The notes beneath the pieces were generated by a model that saw nothing but the letters and a program-made list of their open reading frames with translations, did no database searches and was not told the origin of the DNA. The position numbers and the translations under genes are program-made. From DATHSN01 sp035464115 (GTDB lineage Bacteria > Actinomycetota > Acidimicrobiia > Acidimicrobiales > SKKL01): 15,227 bases of DNA. The stretch is taken from positions 1 to 15,227 of the forward strand of contig DATHSN010000389.1 of NCBI GenBank assembly GCA_035464115.1, read 5' to 3'. Below, piece after piece: positions 4,927-12,623 of this stretch. The first letter of the stretch is position 1; every line of letters begins with the position of its first letter.

Positions 4927-7595
4927 CCGTCGGGGAGGTCGTCGACCGGCTCGGAGGTGAGCGCGTGGTGCGGTGGGTGGGTCGGCCCCGTGCCCCCCGG
5001 GTCGGCGATGGCCGACGAGTCGGCCACGACCCCGCGGAACACCAGGTCGGCCGCGGCGCGCGCCGCGTGGGCGGTGGCCGGGCGCGGGGCCACGTCGGCG
5101 ATCTGGCGCAACAGGTCGATGAGCTGCTTGACGTTGCGGACGAAGTCGCCGGGTGACAGCTCGGCGTCGGCGAGCAGCTCGGCGAGCTCGTCGCCCGACG
5201 CCCAGCCGTGGGCCAGCCCCGAGAAACCCGGGTCGGGTCGACGGGTGGTCGTGAGCCGGGCGGCTTCCTCGTCGGCGCGGAGGTCGTCGGCGAGGGCCTC
5301 GAGGCGCCCGACGCGGTCGGCGACCGGGCCGGGGGGGAACCACGGGGTGGGCGGATCGCCCGGGGCCCGTCGCTCGTAGACGAGCGCCGCGACCACACCG
5401 GCCATGGCCGGGGGGTCGAGATCGTCGAGCAGCCCGTCGACGAGGGCCTCGACCACCAGCAGGTCGCTCTCGTTGAACACCCGCGAGAGCAGCGAGCCCG
5501 AGTGGCTGAGCTGCCACCCCTCGAGGTGGCCTCGGCGTTCGAGCAGCTCGAGGAGGCGATCGAACTGGCCGGCGAGGGTGGACGAGCGGTCGGCGAGGCG
5601 GGCTTCGAGCCCGGCGATGTCGCGGGCCAGCCGCGCTGCTCGTCGGTGCGCCCGGACGTGGCGCTCGCGGTCGGGGCAACCGTCGACGGGGTGGTCGACC
5701 GACCGGTCCCGGCGGGTCCGCCGGGGGCGCCCGGGGCGCTCCCACCGGCCCTGGCGTCGCCGGCGGGCCACCTCGTTGAGGAAGCCCCGGTGGTTGGGCG
5801 CGTAGGGCTCGGGGAGCTCGACGCGTCCGAGCACCGCGGGCTCGGCCCGGAAGTCGTCGGCGTGCAGGGTGACCAGCCGGTCGCGCCGCCCCAGCACCCG
5901 GAGTCGGACCCCGCCCCGGCGGTGCGCCACGGCGACCACCACGCCCGGGCCCGACGACGATCCCTCCTCGACCTCGATGACATCGCCCGGGCGGAGCCGG
6001 TCGAGCGCACCCTCGACGTCGGCCGGGCGCGCCGGCGCGGTGCTGGCCTCGGCGAGGTACTCGTCGATGTCGCCCCGCTCGCAGGTGGCCTCGGCCCGGG
6101 CGCGGGTCAGGTCGAGGCGCTTGCGCTCGATGCGCTGGCGGACGCGGACCACGGCCCGGTCGGCGCGGAACTGGGCGAACGAGCGCTCGAGGAGGCGACG
6201 GGCGGCGTCGGGGTCGTGGCCGGCCACCAGGTTGGCCGCCATGTTGTAGGTGGGGCGGAACGCGGAGCTGAGCTCGAAGCTGCGGCTGGCCGCGAGGGTG
6301 GCCAGCTCCTCGAACGGCACCCACGGCGACCACAGCACGACGGCGTGGCCGATCTCGTCGATGCCCCGGCGACCGGCCCGGCCGGTGAGCTGGGTGTACT
6401 GGCCGGGGGTCAGGCGCTCGTGGCGCTCGCCGCCGAACTTGGTGAGGCGCTCGATGACGACCGAGCGCGCCGGCATGTTGATGCCGAGCGCCAGGGTCTC
6501 GGTGGCGAACACCGCCTTCACCAGCCCGTCGACGAACAGCGCCTCGACCGTCTCCTTGAACGGCGGCACCATGCCCGCGTGGTGGGCGGCGATGCCGGCC
6601 TCGAGCCCCGCCTGGAAGCGCTCGGCGTCGAGCACCGCGAGGTCGGCGTCGGACATCCCCTCGAGCCGGGAGTCGACCACCTGGCGGATGCGCTCGCGCT
6701 CGGCGGCGTCGGTGAGGCCGAGGCCGGCGTCGAGGCACGCCCGCACCGCGTCGTCGCACCCGGCCCGGCTGAAGATGAACGTGATCGTGGGGAGCAGGTT
6801 GCGCTCGGCGAGCAGCTCGATGACCTCGACGCGCCGGGGGGTGGCCCAGCGGCGGGGTGGCCGTCCGCCGCGGGGGCCGCCGCCCGTCTCGACGTCGAAG
6901 CGGTAGCCCTCGGGGTTGGGGCGTCCGCCGGTGAGGATGGGGACGAGGTGCATGCGGTCGGCCCGACGGTCCGACACCAGCTCGAGGTTGCGCAGCTCGA
7001 CCGGCCGGCGCTCCTCGACGACGACGTCGGTGGGGCCGCGCACGGTGGTGATCCAGTCGGCCAGCTCGGTGGCGTTGGAGACGGTGGCCGACAGGCACAC
7101 CAGGCGCACCGCCGGCGGCGCGTGGATGATGACCTCCTCCCACACCGGGCCCCGGTAGGCGTCCTGGAGGTAGTGGACCTCGTCGAGCACCACCCATCCG
7201 AGCCGGTCGAGCGCCGGCGACTCGCCGTAGATCATGTTGCGGAGGACCTCGGTGGTCATGACCACCACGTCGGCGTCGCCGTTGATGGCGTTGTCGCCGG
7301 TGAGCAGACCGACGCGGTCGGCGCCGTGGCGGCGCACGAGGTCGCCGTACTTCTGGTTCGAGAGGGCCTTGATGGGGGTGGTGTAGAAGACCCTGTCGCC
7401 CTCGGCGAGCGCGAGCTCGATGGCGTACTCCCCCACCACCGTCTTGCCCGAGCCGGTGGGCGCGGCCACGAGCACCGAGCGGTCGGCGTCGATGGCGTCG
7501 AGGGCCCGGCGCTGGAACTCGTCGAGCTCGAAGCCCGCCGCGGTGGCGAACCGGGCCCTCACCGCGGCGCGTCGATCGCCGCCGAGGTCGGTCAT
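4923..7595 (-). CDS. helY: Ski2/Mtr4-like DEVH-box helicase HelY
   Basis: This 890-residue superfamily 2 helicase has nearly the length of mycobacterial HelY (about 900). Motifs appear in order: a Q-motif-like region FELDEFQRRALDAI (22-35), Walker A APTGSGKT (45-52), TTPIKALSNQK (72-82), TGDNAINGDADVVVMTTEVLRN (99-120, motifs Ib/II region), Walker B variant DEVH (138-141), LSAT (168-171), the ATETLALGINMPAR segment of motif V, and QLTGRAGRRGID for motif VI. The C-terminal quarter has the helical DSHCT-like domain ending in 'LSPGDFVRNVKQLIDLLRQIA', as in RNA-processing Ski2/Mtr4 enzymes. It is expected to unwind RNA or RNA:DNA using ATP, but the bacterial substrate is not known. The ATG overlaps the tatC stop (ATGA, 7595..7592), and its own stop overlaps the next start. 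The order tatC-helY is the conserved actinobacterial one. Confidence 0.95.
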   Translation of the reverse strand: MTDLGGDRRAAVRARFATAAGFELDEFQRRALDAIDADRSVLVAAPTGSGKTVVGEYAIELALAEGDRVFYTTPIKALSNQKYGDLVRRHGADRVGLLTGDNAINGDADVVVMTTEVLRNMIYGESPALDRLGWVVLDEVHYLQDAYRGPVWEEVIIHAPPAVRLVCLSATVSNATELADWITTVRGPTDVVVEERRPVELRNLELVSDRRADRMHLVPILTGGRPNPEGYRFDVETGGGPRGGRPPRRWATPRRVEVIELLAERNLLPTITFIFSRAGCDDAVRACLDAGLGLTDAAERERIRQVVDSRLEGMSDADLAVLDAERFQAGLEAGIAAHHAGMVPPFKETVEALFVDGLVKAVFATETLALGINMPARSVVIERLTKFGGERHERLTPGQYTQLTGRAGRRGIDEIGHAVVLWSPWVPFEELATLAASRSFELSSAFRPTYNMAANLVAGHDPDAARRLLERSFAQFRADRAVVRVRQRIERKRLDLTRARAEATCERGDIDEYLAEASTAPARPADVEGALDRLRPGDVIEVEEGSSSGPGVVVAVAHRRGGVRLRVLGRRDRLVTLHADDFRAEPAVLGRVELPEPYAPNHRGFLNEVARRRRQGRWERPGRPRRTRRDRSVDHPVDGCPDRERHVRAHRRAARLARDIAGLEARLADRSSTLAGQFDRLLELLERRGHLEGWQLSHSGSLLSRVFNESDLLVVEALVDGLLDDLDPPAMAGVVAALVYERRAPGDPPTPWFPPGPVADRVGRLEALADDLRADEEAARLTTTRRPDPGFSGLAHGWASGDELAELLADAELSPGDFVRNVKQLIDLLRQIADVAPRPATAHAARAAADLVFRGVVADSSAIADPGGTGPTHPPHHALTSEPVDDLPDG

Positions 7596-8362
7596 GCCGG
7601 CTCCGAGGCGGTGCGGCGGACCAGGATCCTCCCGATGACGATCGCGGCCTCGTAGAACAGGTACATGGGCACCGAGAGCATCATCAGGCTGATGGGATCG
7701 CCGCTCGGGGTGAGCACCGCCACCAGGGTGACGATGCCGACGATGGAGTAGCGCCGCCAGCTGGCGAGCTGCTGGGGCGTGAGGATGCGGGCCAGCTGGA
7801 GGAAGATCAACAGGATGGGGAACTCGAACCCGATGCCGAACGCCACCATCATCTTGACGAGGAACCCGAGGTAGTTGCTCGGGCTGAAGAACGGCTCGAA
7901 CGACTCGCCGCCGAGGCCGATGAGGAACTCGAGGGCACGGGGGACGGTGTAGAAGGCCAGTGTTGCGCCCAGGAGGAACAACAAGACGCCGCTGACGACG
8001 AACGGGAGCGCGTAGCGACGCTCGTGGGGGTGCAGGCCCGGGGTGATGAAGCGCCACACCTGGTAGAGCACGATCGGCATGGCGAGCGCGATGCCGCCGT
8101 AGGCCGACACGCTGAGCCGCACCGCGAAGCCCTCGAGCGGATCGGTCTGGATCAGCTGGCAGTCGCCCTCGGGACGGAACTGGCAGTAGGGCTCGATGAG
8201 CACCTCGAGGATCTGCGGGAACACGGCGAAGCAGACGACGGCGCCCAGCGCGATGGCGAGCACCGATTTGATGGTGCGGTCACGGAACTCGGTGAGGTGC
8301 TCGACGACCGACATGGTGCCGTCGTCGGGGACCGGTGCCCGCTCCCGGCGGCGGCCGATCAC
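7592..8362 (-). CDS. tatC: Twin-arginine translocase subunit TatC
   Basis: This multi-pass membrane protein of 256 residues (a typical TatC length) is the receptor for twin-arginine signal peptides of folded export substrates. It has the N-terminal MSVVEHLTEFRDR (17-29), a first membrane segment at about 31-49, LVRF-type region YQVWRFITPGLHPHERR (100-116), the conserved Glu in FGIGFEFP (175-182), and the C-terminal TPSGDPISLMMLSVPMYLFYE (218-238). About six hydrophobic segments can be seen. The GTG at 8362 overlaps the tatB TGA in GTGA and places 'PDDGT' before MSVVEHL as in other actinobacterial TatC; the internal ATG at 8314 (240 residues) is the alternative. The stop overlaps the helY start. 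It works with TatB next to it. Confidence 0.95.
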   Translation of the reverse strand: MIGRRRERAPVPDDGTMSVVEHLTEFRDRTIKSVLAIALGAVVCFAVFPQILEVLIEPYCQFRPEGDCQLIQTDPLEGFAVRLSVSAYGGIALAMPIVLYQVWRFITPGLHPHERRYALPFVVSGVLLFLLGATLAFYTVPRALEFLIGLGGESFEPFFSPSNYLGFLVKMMVAFGIGFEFPILLIFLQLARILTPQQLASWRRYSIVGIVTLVAVLTPSGDPISLMMLSVPMYLFYEAAIVIGRILVRRTASEPA

Positions 8363-8730
8363 CGGTCGGTCACGTCCGCGTCGACGTCGGCGGGGTCGGC
8401 AGGGTCGGCGGGGTCGGCAGGGTCGGCGGGGGGCTCGCCGCTGGCCATCGCGTCGGGTTCGGCCTCGGGTTCGGGCTGTCCCGCGGGCGGCGTCGGGTCG
8501 ACACCTGGGCCGCCGGTGCTCGGCTCGGGTCGGCGCAGCGGCACGCGGGTGGGCGGCTCGGTGTCGTCGATGGCGCGCCGCACCTCGTCCTGGAACCCGT
8601 TGGCCACCCGTCGCACCTCGCCGATGACCCGGCCCGCCGAGCGGACGGCACCCGGGAGCTTGTCGGGTCCGAGGACCACCAGGGCCACGAGGAAGATGAC
8701 GAGCAGCTCGCCACCTCCGACGTTGAACAT
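8359..8730 (-). CDS. tatB: Sec-independent translocase subunit TatB (TatA/B family)
   Basis: The 123-residue protein has the TatA/B architecture: a short N-terminal membrane helix (about 8-21) with the early Glu (E8), the hinge GPDKLP (21-26), an amphipathic helix (27-55), and a polar Pro/Asp/Ala-rich tail. 'MFNVGGGELLVI' and 'GPDKLP' (rather than 'FGxxKLP') favour the TatB type, although actinobacterial members next to pafC are often labelled TatA. The tail ends in a PADPADPADPAD repeat encoded by a 9-bp tandem repeat. It partners TatC, encoded immediately downstream with a 4-nt overlap. Another TatA is presumably encoded elsewhere. It lies 9 nt after a small membrane-protein gene, in the same operon. 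Confidence 0.92.
   Translation of the reverse strand: MFNVGGGELLVIFLVALVVLGPDKLPGAVRSAGRVIGEVRRVANGFQDEVRRAIDDTEPPTRVPLRRPEPSTGGPGVDPTPPAGQPEPEAEPDAMASGEPPADPADPADPADPADVDADVTDR
8392..8427. repeat. Four tandem 9-bp repeats (two 18-bp units) in the tatB tail
   Basis: ggggtcggc and agggtcggc alternate twice (8392-8400, 8401-8409, 8410-8418, 8419-8427). In frame they encode the Ala-Asp-Pro repeats of the disordered TatB C-terminus. Length changes by multiples of nine bases would keep the frame. Confidence 0.9.
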
Positions 8731-8739
8731 GCGCGGAGT

Positions 8740-8955
8740 CTACCGACCGTCGTCGCCCGCCCCGGGCCGCGCCGGATGGGTCCGAAGGACCTCCGTGCGG
8801 TCGGCGAGCGTGGCCGCGGTGGCGGCGATGCCCGACCGCTCGCGCTCGCCACCGGTGATGTGGGCGGCGACCGACGCGACCTCGCGTGCGGCCCGCGCCA
8901 CGATCGCCGCGACGGCTGCCAGGGTCACCACGGGGACGAACCACAGCAGGCGCAT
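8740..8955 (-). CDS. Small single-pass membrane protein of unknown function upstream of tatB
   Basis: This 71-residue product starts with a clear membrane segment (MRLLWFVPVVTLAAVAAIVA, 1-20) followed by a charged Ala/Arg/Glu-rich helix and a Pro/Gly tail. The stop (8742..8740) lies 9 nt before the tatB start, so it probably belongs to the tat operon and may be its first gene. I recall similar short membrane proteins before tat genes in Acidimicrobiia but know no function for them. No ribosome-binding sequence precedes the ATG; a weak CACACT box at 8967..8962 ends 6 nt upstream. The reading frame, topology and position support a real gene, but the evidence is moderate. Confidence 0.6.
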   Translation of the reverse strand: MRLLWFVPVVTLAAVAAIVARAAREVASVAAHITGGERERSGIAATAATLADRTEVLRTHPARPGAGDDGR

Positions 8956-8961
8956 GGGTCC

Positions 8962-8967
8962 AGTGTG
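8962..8967 (-). promoter_or_regulatory. Weak candidate -10 element (CACACT) before the tat operon
   Basis: Only the A at position 2 and the terminal T of TANNNT are kept. The spacing of 6 nt to the ATG at 8955 matches the other leaderless-type promoters of the window. Confidence 0.25.
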
Positions 8968-9003
8968 GCCGCTGGAGCCACGCGCGCCGACGTCCTCAGG
9001 GGG

Positions 9004-10065
9004 TCATCGACCCGAGCTGCGTGCCCAACGCGACGTCACCAGCTCCTCGGGGGTGGCCGCGAGGTCGACGGTGGCCTGCCAGCGGTACGTCGTCGGCCAT
9101 CGTCGGAAGATCGGGAGGCGGAACAAGACGGCGAGCAGCGGACGACGCAGCCGGGTCCGCCACGGCCCGACGCCCTCGATGACGAGATCCGCCCGACCGT
9201 CGCGTCGGGTGAGCTCGTAGTGCCCTCGGAGCTCGACGGTGCCGTCGGCCTGCAGCGAGATCGCCCCCCGTCGGCGACCGGGGTCGGGGATGGACCGAAG
9301 GTCCGGCAGCGGCGGGTCGAGCACAGCAGCAGTGCTGTGGTCGCCGCGACCGACCCGGATGGCGGCGACGCCGTACTCGTCTCCGACGGCGACGACGTCG
9401 ACGTCGGGAGCACGCGATCGGCCGCTGACGTGAGCCACCACCCGGATCGGCCCCCGGGCACGGTCGGGGTTGACCTGGCAGACCAGGGCATCGGGGTCGT
9501 AGCGGGCCATCAGGCACCGCCGTCCACCGACGGGGAGTGGGAGGCGCGGCACGGTCCTCGCCTGCCCGTCCACCCGCACCTCCACCACGGTGCCTCGGAC
9601 CGGGACGAACGACATGCCGGGGAGCCAGATGAAGGGGAAGAACGCGGGGACCTCGAAGGCGCCACCGACCGGTGCCAGCACGGGGAACCGGTCGCGAGGG
9701 CCGGTGAGGTGCTCGTGCAACCGCAGGTCGAACCGGCGGCCGTTCGGGGCGGCGAGGGTCAGGTCGAGGCGCAGGCCGTCGTCGGCGATCTCGAAGCGTG
9801 CCCCCTCGAACGCGGTGTGGTGGATGCCGAGCAGCCCCTCGCCGAGGCCCTCGTAGCCGGACGGGTCGACGTCGCGCCCGAGCGGTGCGTACAGCTCGAC
9901 ATGACCGTCGTGGCGATAGGCGAGGAGGACGAGCAGGTCCCCACCGTCGTCGGTGAGGACCTGTGGCTCCAGCGCGCGGTAGGTGGGATCGCCGGTGATG
10001 TCGATGATGAGCAGCCGCCGGACCGGCGACAGCTCGAGGGTGATCGGTACGAGCAGCTCGTGCAC
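9004..10065 (-). CDS. Unrecognised 353-residue soluble protein
   Basis: No family was recognised. The start GTG at 10065 has a strong ribosome-binding sequence GAGGGGG (10078..10072) 6 nt upstream. The product has no signal peptide and no full membrane segment. It looks rich in beta strands, with short alternating hydrophobic stretches (LLVPITLEL, LLVLLAYRHDG, RRFDLRLHEHL). A Pro/Phe-rich segment FEVPAFFPFIWLPGMSF sits mid-protein, and the last 90 residues (for example AISLQADGTVELRGHYEL and YRWQATVDL) look like a beta-rich domain. This suggests a lipocalin-like or other beta-barrel fold, which is only an impression. It is transcribed divergently from the serine hydrolase across a 160-bp gap, hinting at shared regulation. 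It ends about 50 bp before the tat operon. Confidence 0.78.
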   Translation of the reverse strand: MHELLVPITLELSPVRRLLIIDITGDPTYRALEPQVLTDDGGDLLVLLAYRHDGHVELYAPLGRDVDPSGYEGLGEGLLGIHHTAFEGARFEIADDGLRLDLTLAAPNGRRFDLRLHEHLTGPRDRFPVLAPVGGAFEVPAFFPFIWLPGMSFVPVRGTVVEVRVDGQARTVPRLPLPVGGRRCLMARYDPDALVCQVNPDRARGPIRVVAHVSGRSRAPDVDVVAVGDEYGVAAIRVGRGDHSTAAVLDPPLPDLRSIPDPGRRRGAISLQADGTVELRGHYELTRRDGRADLVIEGVGPWRTRLRRPLLAVLFRLPIFRRWPTTYRWQATVDLAATPEELVTSRWARSSGR

Positions 10066-10225
10066 CTGCCACCCCCTCGGTCTCCCGGTCGGTCGGCCCC
10101 GGAGCCCCAGGATCTCGAGCCGCCCCTCGCTGCGACACGTGTGAAGATGCGTGTGGTCGGGACCCGTCGAACAGGGGCGTTGGTCCCCGCATGACGTTCC
10201 CTTCGCTCGATCCGAGGAGGCGATC
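10066..10225. promoter_or_regulatory. Divergent intergenic region with a short palindrome
   Basis: This 160-bp gap separates two divergent genes and must hold promoters for both. It contains the two ribosome-binding sequences (10078..10072 on minus, 10214-10220 on plus) and an 8-bp palindrome ACACGTGT at 10135-10142 near the middle, a possible operator half. I could not place convincing -35/-10 pairs on either strand. Confidence 0.35.
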
Positions 10226-11359
10226 GTGGGCGATGCCGGTCAGGGTGGGCTCGACACCGGGGCAGCGGCGACCGCGGTGCGGCTGCAGGCACTGGTCGAC
10301 CGCACGGTCGCCAAGCGGCGGATCGCCCACGCGATCCTCGGCGTGGCGAGAGGTGACCACGGGGTGCCATGGATCGTCGCCGCCGGTCAGGCCCGTCCCG
10401 GCGACCCGATGGGCGCTGACACCCCGTTCTTCGTCGCCAGCATCACCAAGCGGTTCATCGCCACGTTGGTGCTGCAGGCCCACGAGCGCGGTGAGCTGGC
10501 GATCGACGACCCGATCGTCGCTCTCTTGCCGGACGAGCTCATCAGTGGCGTGCACGTCCTCGACGGCGTGGACCACACGTCGACCATCACGGTGCACCAC
10601 CTCCTCACCCACACGTCCGGGCTGCCGGACTACTTCGACAAGCCCAGGACCGGGCCGAGCTTGTTCGAGCAGCTGGCGCAGGGCGAGGACCGGTCGTGGA
10701 CCACCGCCGATGCGGTCCGCTGGGCCCGTGAGGAGCACCGCCCCCACTTCGCGCCCCAGGACCTGTCCGCCCGACGCCAGAAGGCGCGGTACTCCGACAC
10801 CGGCTTCCAGCTGCTCATCGCCATCGTCGAGCAGGTGACCGGCCGGTCCTTCGCCGATCTGCTGCACGACCGCATCTTCGACCGGGTCGGGATGGCGCAC
10901 ACCTGGCTGCCCGGTCGGTCCCGACCGCGGGCCGACACGCCCGAGCCGGCGCTGATCCACGCTGGCCGCCGCCCGCTCGACCTGCCGAAGATGCAGGAGT
11001 CGAGCAACGACCTCATGAGCACCGCCGCCGATCTGCTGCGGTTCCAGCAGGCCCTGCTCAGGGGGGACCTGTTCGACCAGCCGGCCACGGTGGCCCGCCT
11101 CGTCGAACGGGCCAACCTGCTGCGCAACATCCCCCCCAACCGCTACGGGGTGGGGACATGGATCTTCCGCATCAACCGACTCGTCGCCCCCGGCCCCCGG
11201 CCGCTCACGCTGATCGGCCACGCCGGTGCCACCGGCACCTGGCTGTTCACCTGTCCCGAGCTCGACGTGCACCTGGTCGGCGCGGTCGATCAAGCGGCGG
11301 GGCAGCGGATGCCGTTCCGGATCATGCTGCAGACGCTCCGCGCTCTCCCCAGGGTCTAG
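10226..11359 (+). CDS. Serine hydrolase of the class C beta-lactamase / S12 peptidase family
   Basis: The 377-residue enzyme shows the three active-site elements of the family: SITK (72-75, nucleophile Ser72 and Lys75), YSD (189-191, the Y-x-N position with Asp in place of Asn), and HAG (332-334, the KTG-equivalent). HTSGLPDY (129-136) and 'GYxxLIAIVEQVTGRSFADLLHDRIF'-type text (194-218) are also characteristic. Such enzymes are carboxypeptidases, esterases or amidases as often as beta-lactamases. No signal peptide is visible, so a cytosolic esterase-type role is possible. The GTG at 10226 is chosen because GAGGAGG (10214-10220) lies 5 nt upstream; an in-frame ATG at 10151 has no such site. 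The stop overlaps the convergent zinc-ribbon gene. The substrate is unknown. Confidence 0.9.
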   Translation: MGDAGQGGLDTGAAATAVRLQALVDRTVAKRRIAHAILGVARGDHGVPWIVAAGQARPGDPMGADTPFFVASITKRFIATLVLQAHERGELAIDDPIVALLPDELISGVHVLDGVDHTSTITVHHLLTHTSGLPDYFDKPRTGPSLFEQLAQGEDRSWTTADAVRWAREEHRPHFAPQDLSARRQKARYSDTGFQLLIAIVEQVTGRSFADLLHDRIFDRVGMAHTWLPGRSRPRADTPEPALIHAGRRPLDLPKMQESSNDLMSTAADLLRFQQALLRGDLFDQPATVARLVERANLLRNIPPNRYGVGTWIFRINRLVAPGPRPLTLIGHAGATGTWLFTCPELDVHLVGAVDQAAGQRMPFRIMLQTLRALPRV

Positions 11360-11685
11360 TTGCGGTGGCGGAGGTGGTCGACCTCGGCGGCGAGTCGGGC
11401 GTCGTCGGCGACCAGCTCGTGGAAGGCCACGAGGTCGTCGTGGGTGAACACGGGGTCGAGGCGCGGCTCGTGGACGATGGTCGGCGGGAGCTCGACCGCC
11501 ACGCCTGCGGCCCGCAGGAGGGCGATGGTGCCCTCGTCGGCGGGCCGCTCCACCATCTCACCGCACCGGGCGCAGGGGAAGCGGTAGGCGCCCAGGGCGC
11601 CGGCGTCGGGCAGGCGGACCCTGACCTGGTGCGGACGCAGCTCGACATCACCGCACTGGTCGCATCTCGCTCGGATGGTGGCCAC
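11356..11685 (-). CDS. Small double-CxxC zinc-ribbon protein
   Basis: This 109-residue protein carries CDQC (8-11) and CARC (38-41), a four-cysteine zinc ribbon, within 'MATIRARCDQCGDVELRP...VRV....GAYRFPCARCGE'. The rest is a short helical tail with 'LTHDDLVAFHELVADD'-like sequence. I recall similar actinobacterial proteins of about 110 residues without a defined function. The GTG at 11685 is chosen because AGGAGGG (11696..11690) precedes it by 4 nt; an in-frame ATG upstream would run through that site. Its stop shares the palindrome CTAG (11356-11359) with the stop of the convergent serine hydrolase. It is divergent from the GDPD gene. A nucleic-acid or protein-binding role is possible but not shown. 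Confidence 0.85.
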   Translation of the reverse strand: MATIRARCDQCGDVELRPHQVRVRLPDAGALGAYRFPCARCGEMVERPADEGTIALLRAAGVAVELPPTIVHEPRLDPVFTHDDLVAFHELVADDARLAAEVDHLRHRN

Positions 11686-11731
11686 AGCGCCCTCCTGGTT
11701 GACTCCCCACTGCATCGTCACTGCGCACCGT

Positions 11732-11743
11732 GACCTTGACCTT
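11732..11743. repeat. Short direct repeat (GACCTT twice) in a divergent intergenic region
   Basis: GACCTTGACCTT lies between the zinc-ribbon gene and the GDPD gene (gap 11686-11809). It sits inside a longer imperfect palindrome with GTGA...TCAC ends on the minus strand. It could be an operator, but the signal is weak. Confidence 0.3.
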
Positions 11744-11809
11744 CACGTGCCGTGGCGGCGGTGACCACCCGGGTGGCGGACCTCGGGGCCGGGCGGGGAG
11801 GATGGCGGC

Positions 11810-12610
11810 GTGCCGACCCGACTGCCCGCGCTGCGGGTCCCGCCGATCACGTTCGCCCACCGCGGTGCCCGGGCCCACGCGCCCGAGAACACCCTGGAGG
11901 CGTTCAGCCTGGCGGTGCGCCTCGGGGCGCGCGGCCTCGAGAGCGACGTGTGGCTCACCGCCGACGGCGCCGTCGTGCTCGATCACGACGGCGTGGTCGG
12001 GTCGCTGCTGCGCGGCCGACGGCGCCGTCGCATCGCCGATCTGACCCGTGCCGCGCTCCCCGACCACATCCCGACCCTCGGTGAGCTCTACGGCGCCTGC
12101 GGCACCGACCTCGAGATCTCCCTCGACGTGAAGGACCCCGCCGCGATCGACGAGGTGGTCGCCACCGCCCGCGCCGCGGGTGGCGCCGCCCCCGAGCGGC
12201 TCTGGCTCTGCCACCCCGACCTCGAGGTGCTGCGCGCCTGGCGGCCTCGCTTCCCCGACGTCCGGCTGGTCGACAGCACCCGGCTGGCGCGGATCGCCGA
12301 GGGCCCCGAGCGGCGGGCCGCGACGTTGCGCTCGGTGGGGATCGACGCGCTGAACCTGCACCACTCCGACTGGAGCGGAGGGCTCACCACGCTCGTGCAC
12401 CGCTTCGGGGTGCACGCCTTCGGGTGGGACGCCCAGTTCCCGCGGGTCATCGCCGAGCTCGTCGACATGGGCATCGACGCGGTCTACTCCGACCACGTCG
12501 ACCGGCTGGTCGACACGGTCGAGCGGTTCGACACCGGGCTCGGTCCGTCGGTGCCCGGCTCCGGTCCCCTGCCGCCGGTCGCCGACCCGCCGTCGGAGGG
12601 GGGCGGGTAG
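11810..12610 (+). CDS. Glycerophosphodiester phosphodiesterase (GDPD) family protein
   Basis: The 266-residue product has the canonical GDPD core: HRGARAHAPENT (17-28) with His17/Arg18 and Glu27, ESDVWLTADG (44-53) with metal-binding Glu44 and Asp46, and LDHDG (57-61) with catalytic His59. It ends with an 'MGIDAVYSDHVDRL' segment matching the usual 'GVDGIxTDxP' end. GDPDs hydrolyse glycerophosphodiesters to sn-glycerol-3-phosphate and an alcohol. No signal peptide is present, so it likely acts in the cytosol. The GTG start at 11810 has GGGGAGG (11795-11801) 8 nt upstream. The C-terminal 30 residues are Pro/Gly-rich and poorly conserved-looking. It converges on lepB with a 13-bp gap and is monocistronic. 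Confidence 0.93.
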   Translation: MPTRLPALRVPPITFAHRGARAHAPENTLEAFSLAVRLGARGLESDVWLTADGAVVLDHDGVVGSLLRGRRRRRIADLTRAALPDHIPTLGELYGACGTDLEISLDVKDPAAIDEVVATARAAGGAAPERLWLCHPDLEVLRAWRPRFPDVRLVDSTRLARIAEGPERRAATLRSVGIDALNLHHSDWSGGLTTLVHRFGVHAFGWDAQFPRVIAELVDMGIDAVYSDHVDRLVDTVERFDTGLGPSVPGSGPLPPVADPPSEGGG

Positions 12611-12623
12611 CCGCGCCGGGTCG

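Noticed and set aside
5208..7655. Very long plus-strand open frame (about 815 codons) opposite helY
   Set aside because: It is antisense to a helicase with all motifs intact. Its translation is low-complexity Gly/Val/Asp/His-rich, and it arises from the high-GC codon usage of the true gene.
8335..10194. Plus-strand open frame spanning tatC, tatB, the small membrane protein and the 353-residue gene
   Set aside because: It covers four minus-strand genes and intergenic gaps with no domain or ribosome-binding sequence. It is a high-GC shadow.
10151..10225. 25-codon N-terminal extension of the serine hydrolase from an upstream ATG
   Set aside because: It has no ribosome-binding sequence, while GAGGAGG sits 5 nt before the GTG at 10226. 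The extension also does not resemble a signal peptide.
11686..11721. 12-codon N-terminal extension of the zinc-ribbon protein from an upstream ATG
   Set aside because: The extension covers the AGGAGGG ribosome-binding sequence that serves the GTG at 11685, and homologues I recall begin with 'MATIR'.
12586..12607. Possible terminator hairpin CCCGCC...GGCGGG at the end of the GDPD gene
   Set aside because: It lies within the last codons, has no T-tract on either strand, and such GC complementarity is expected by chance here.
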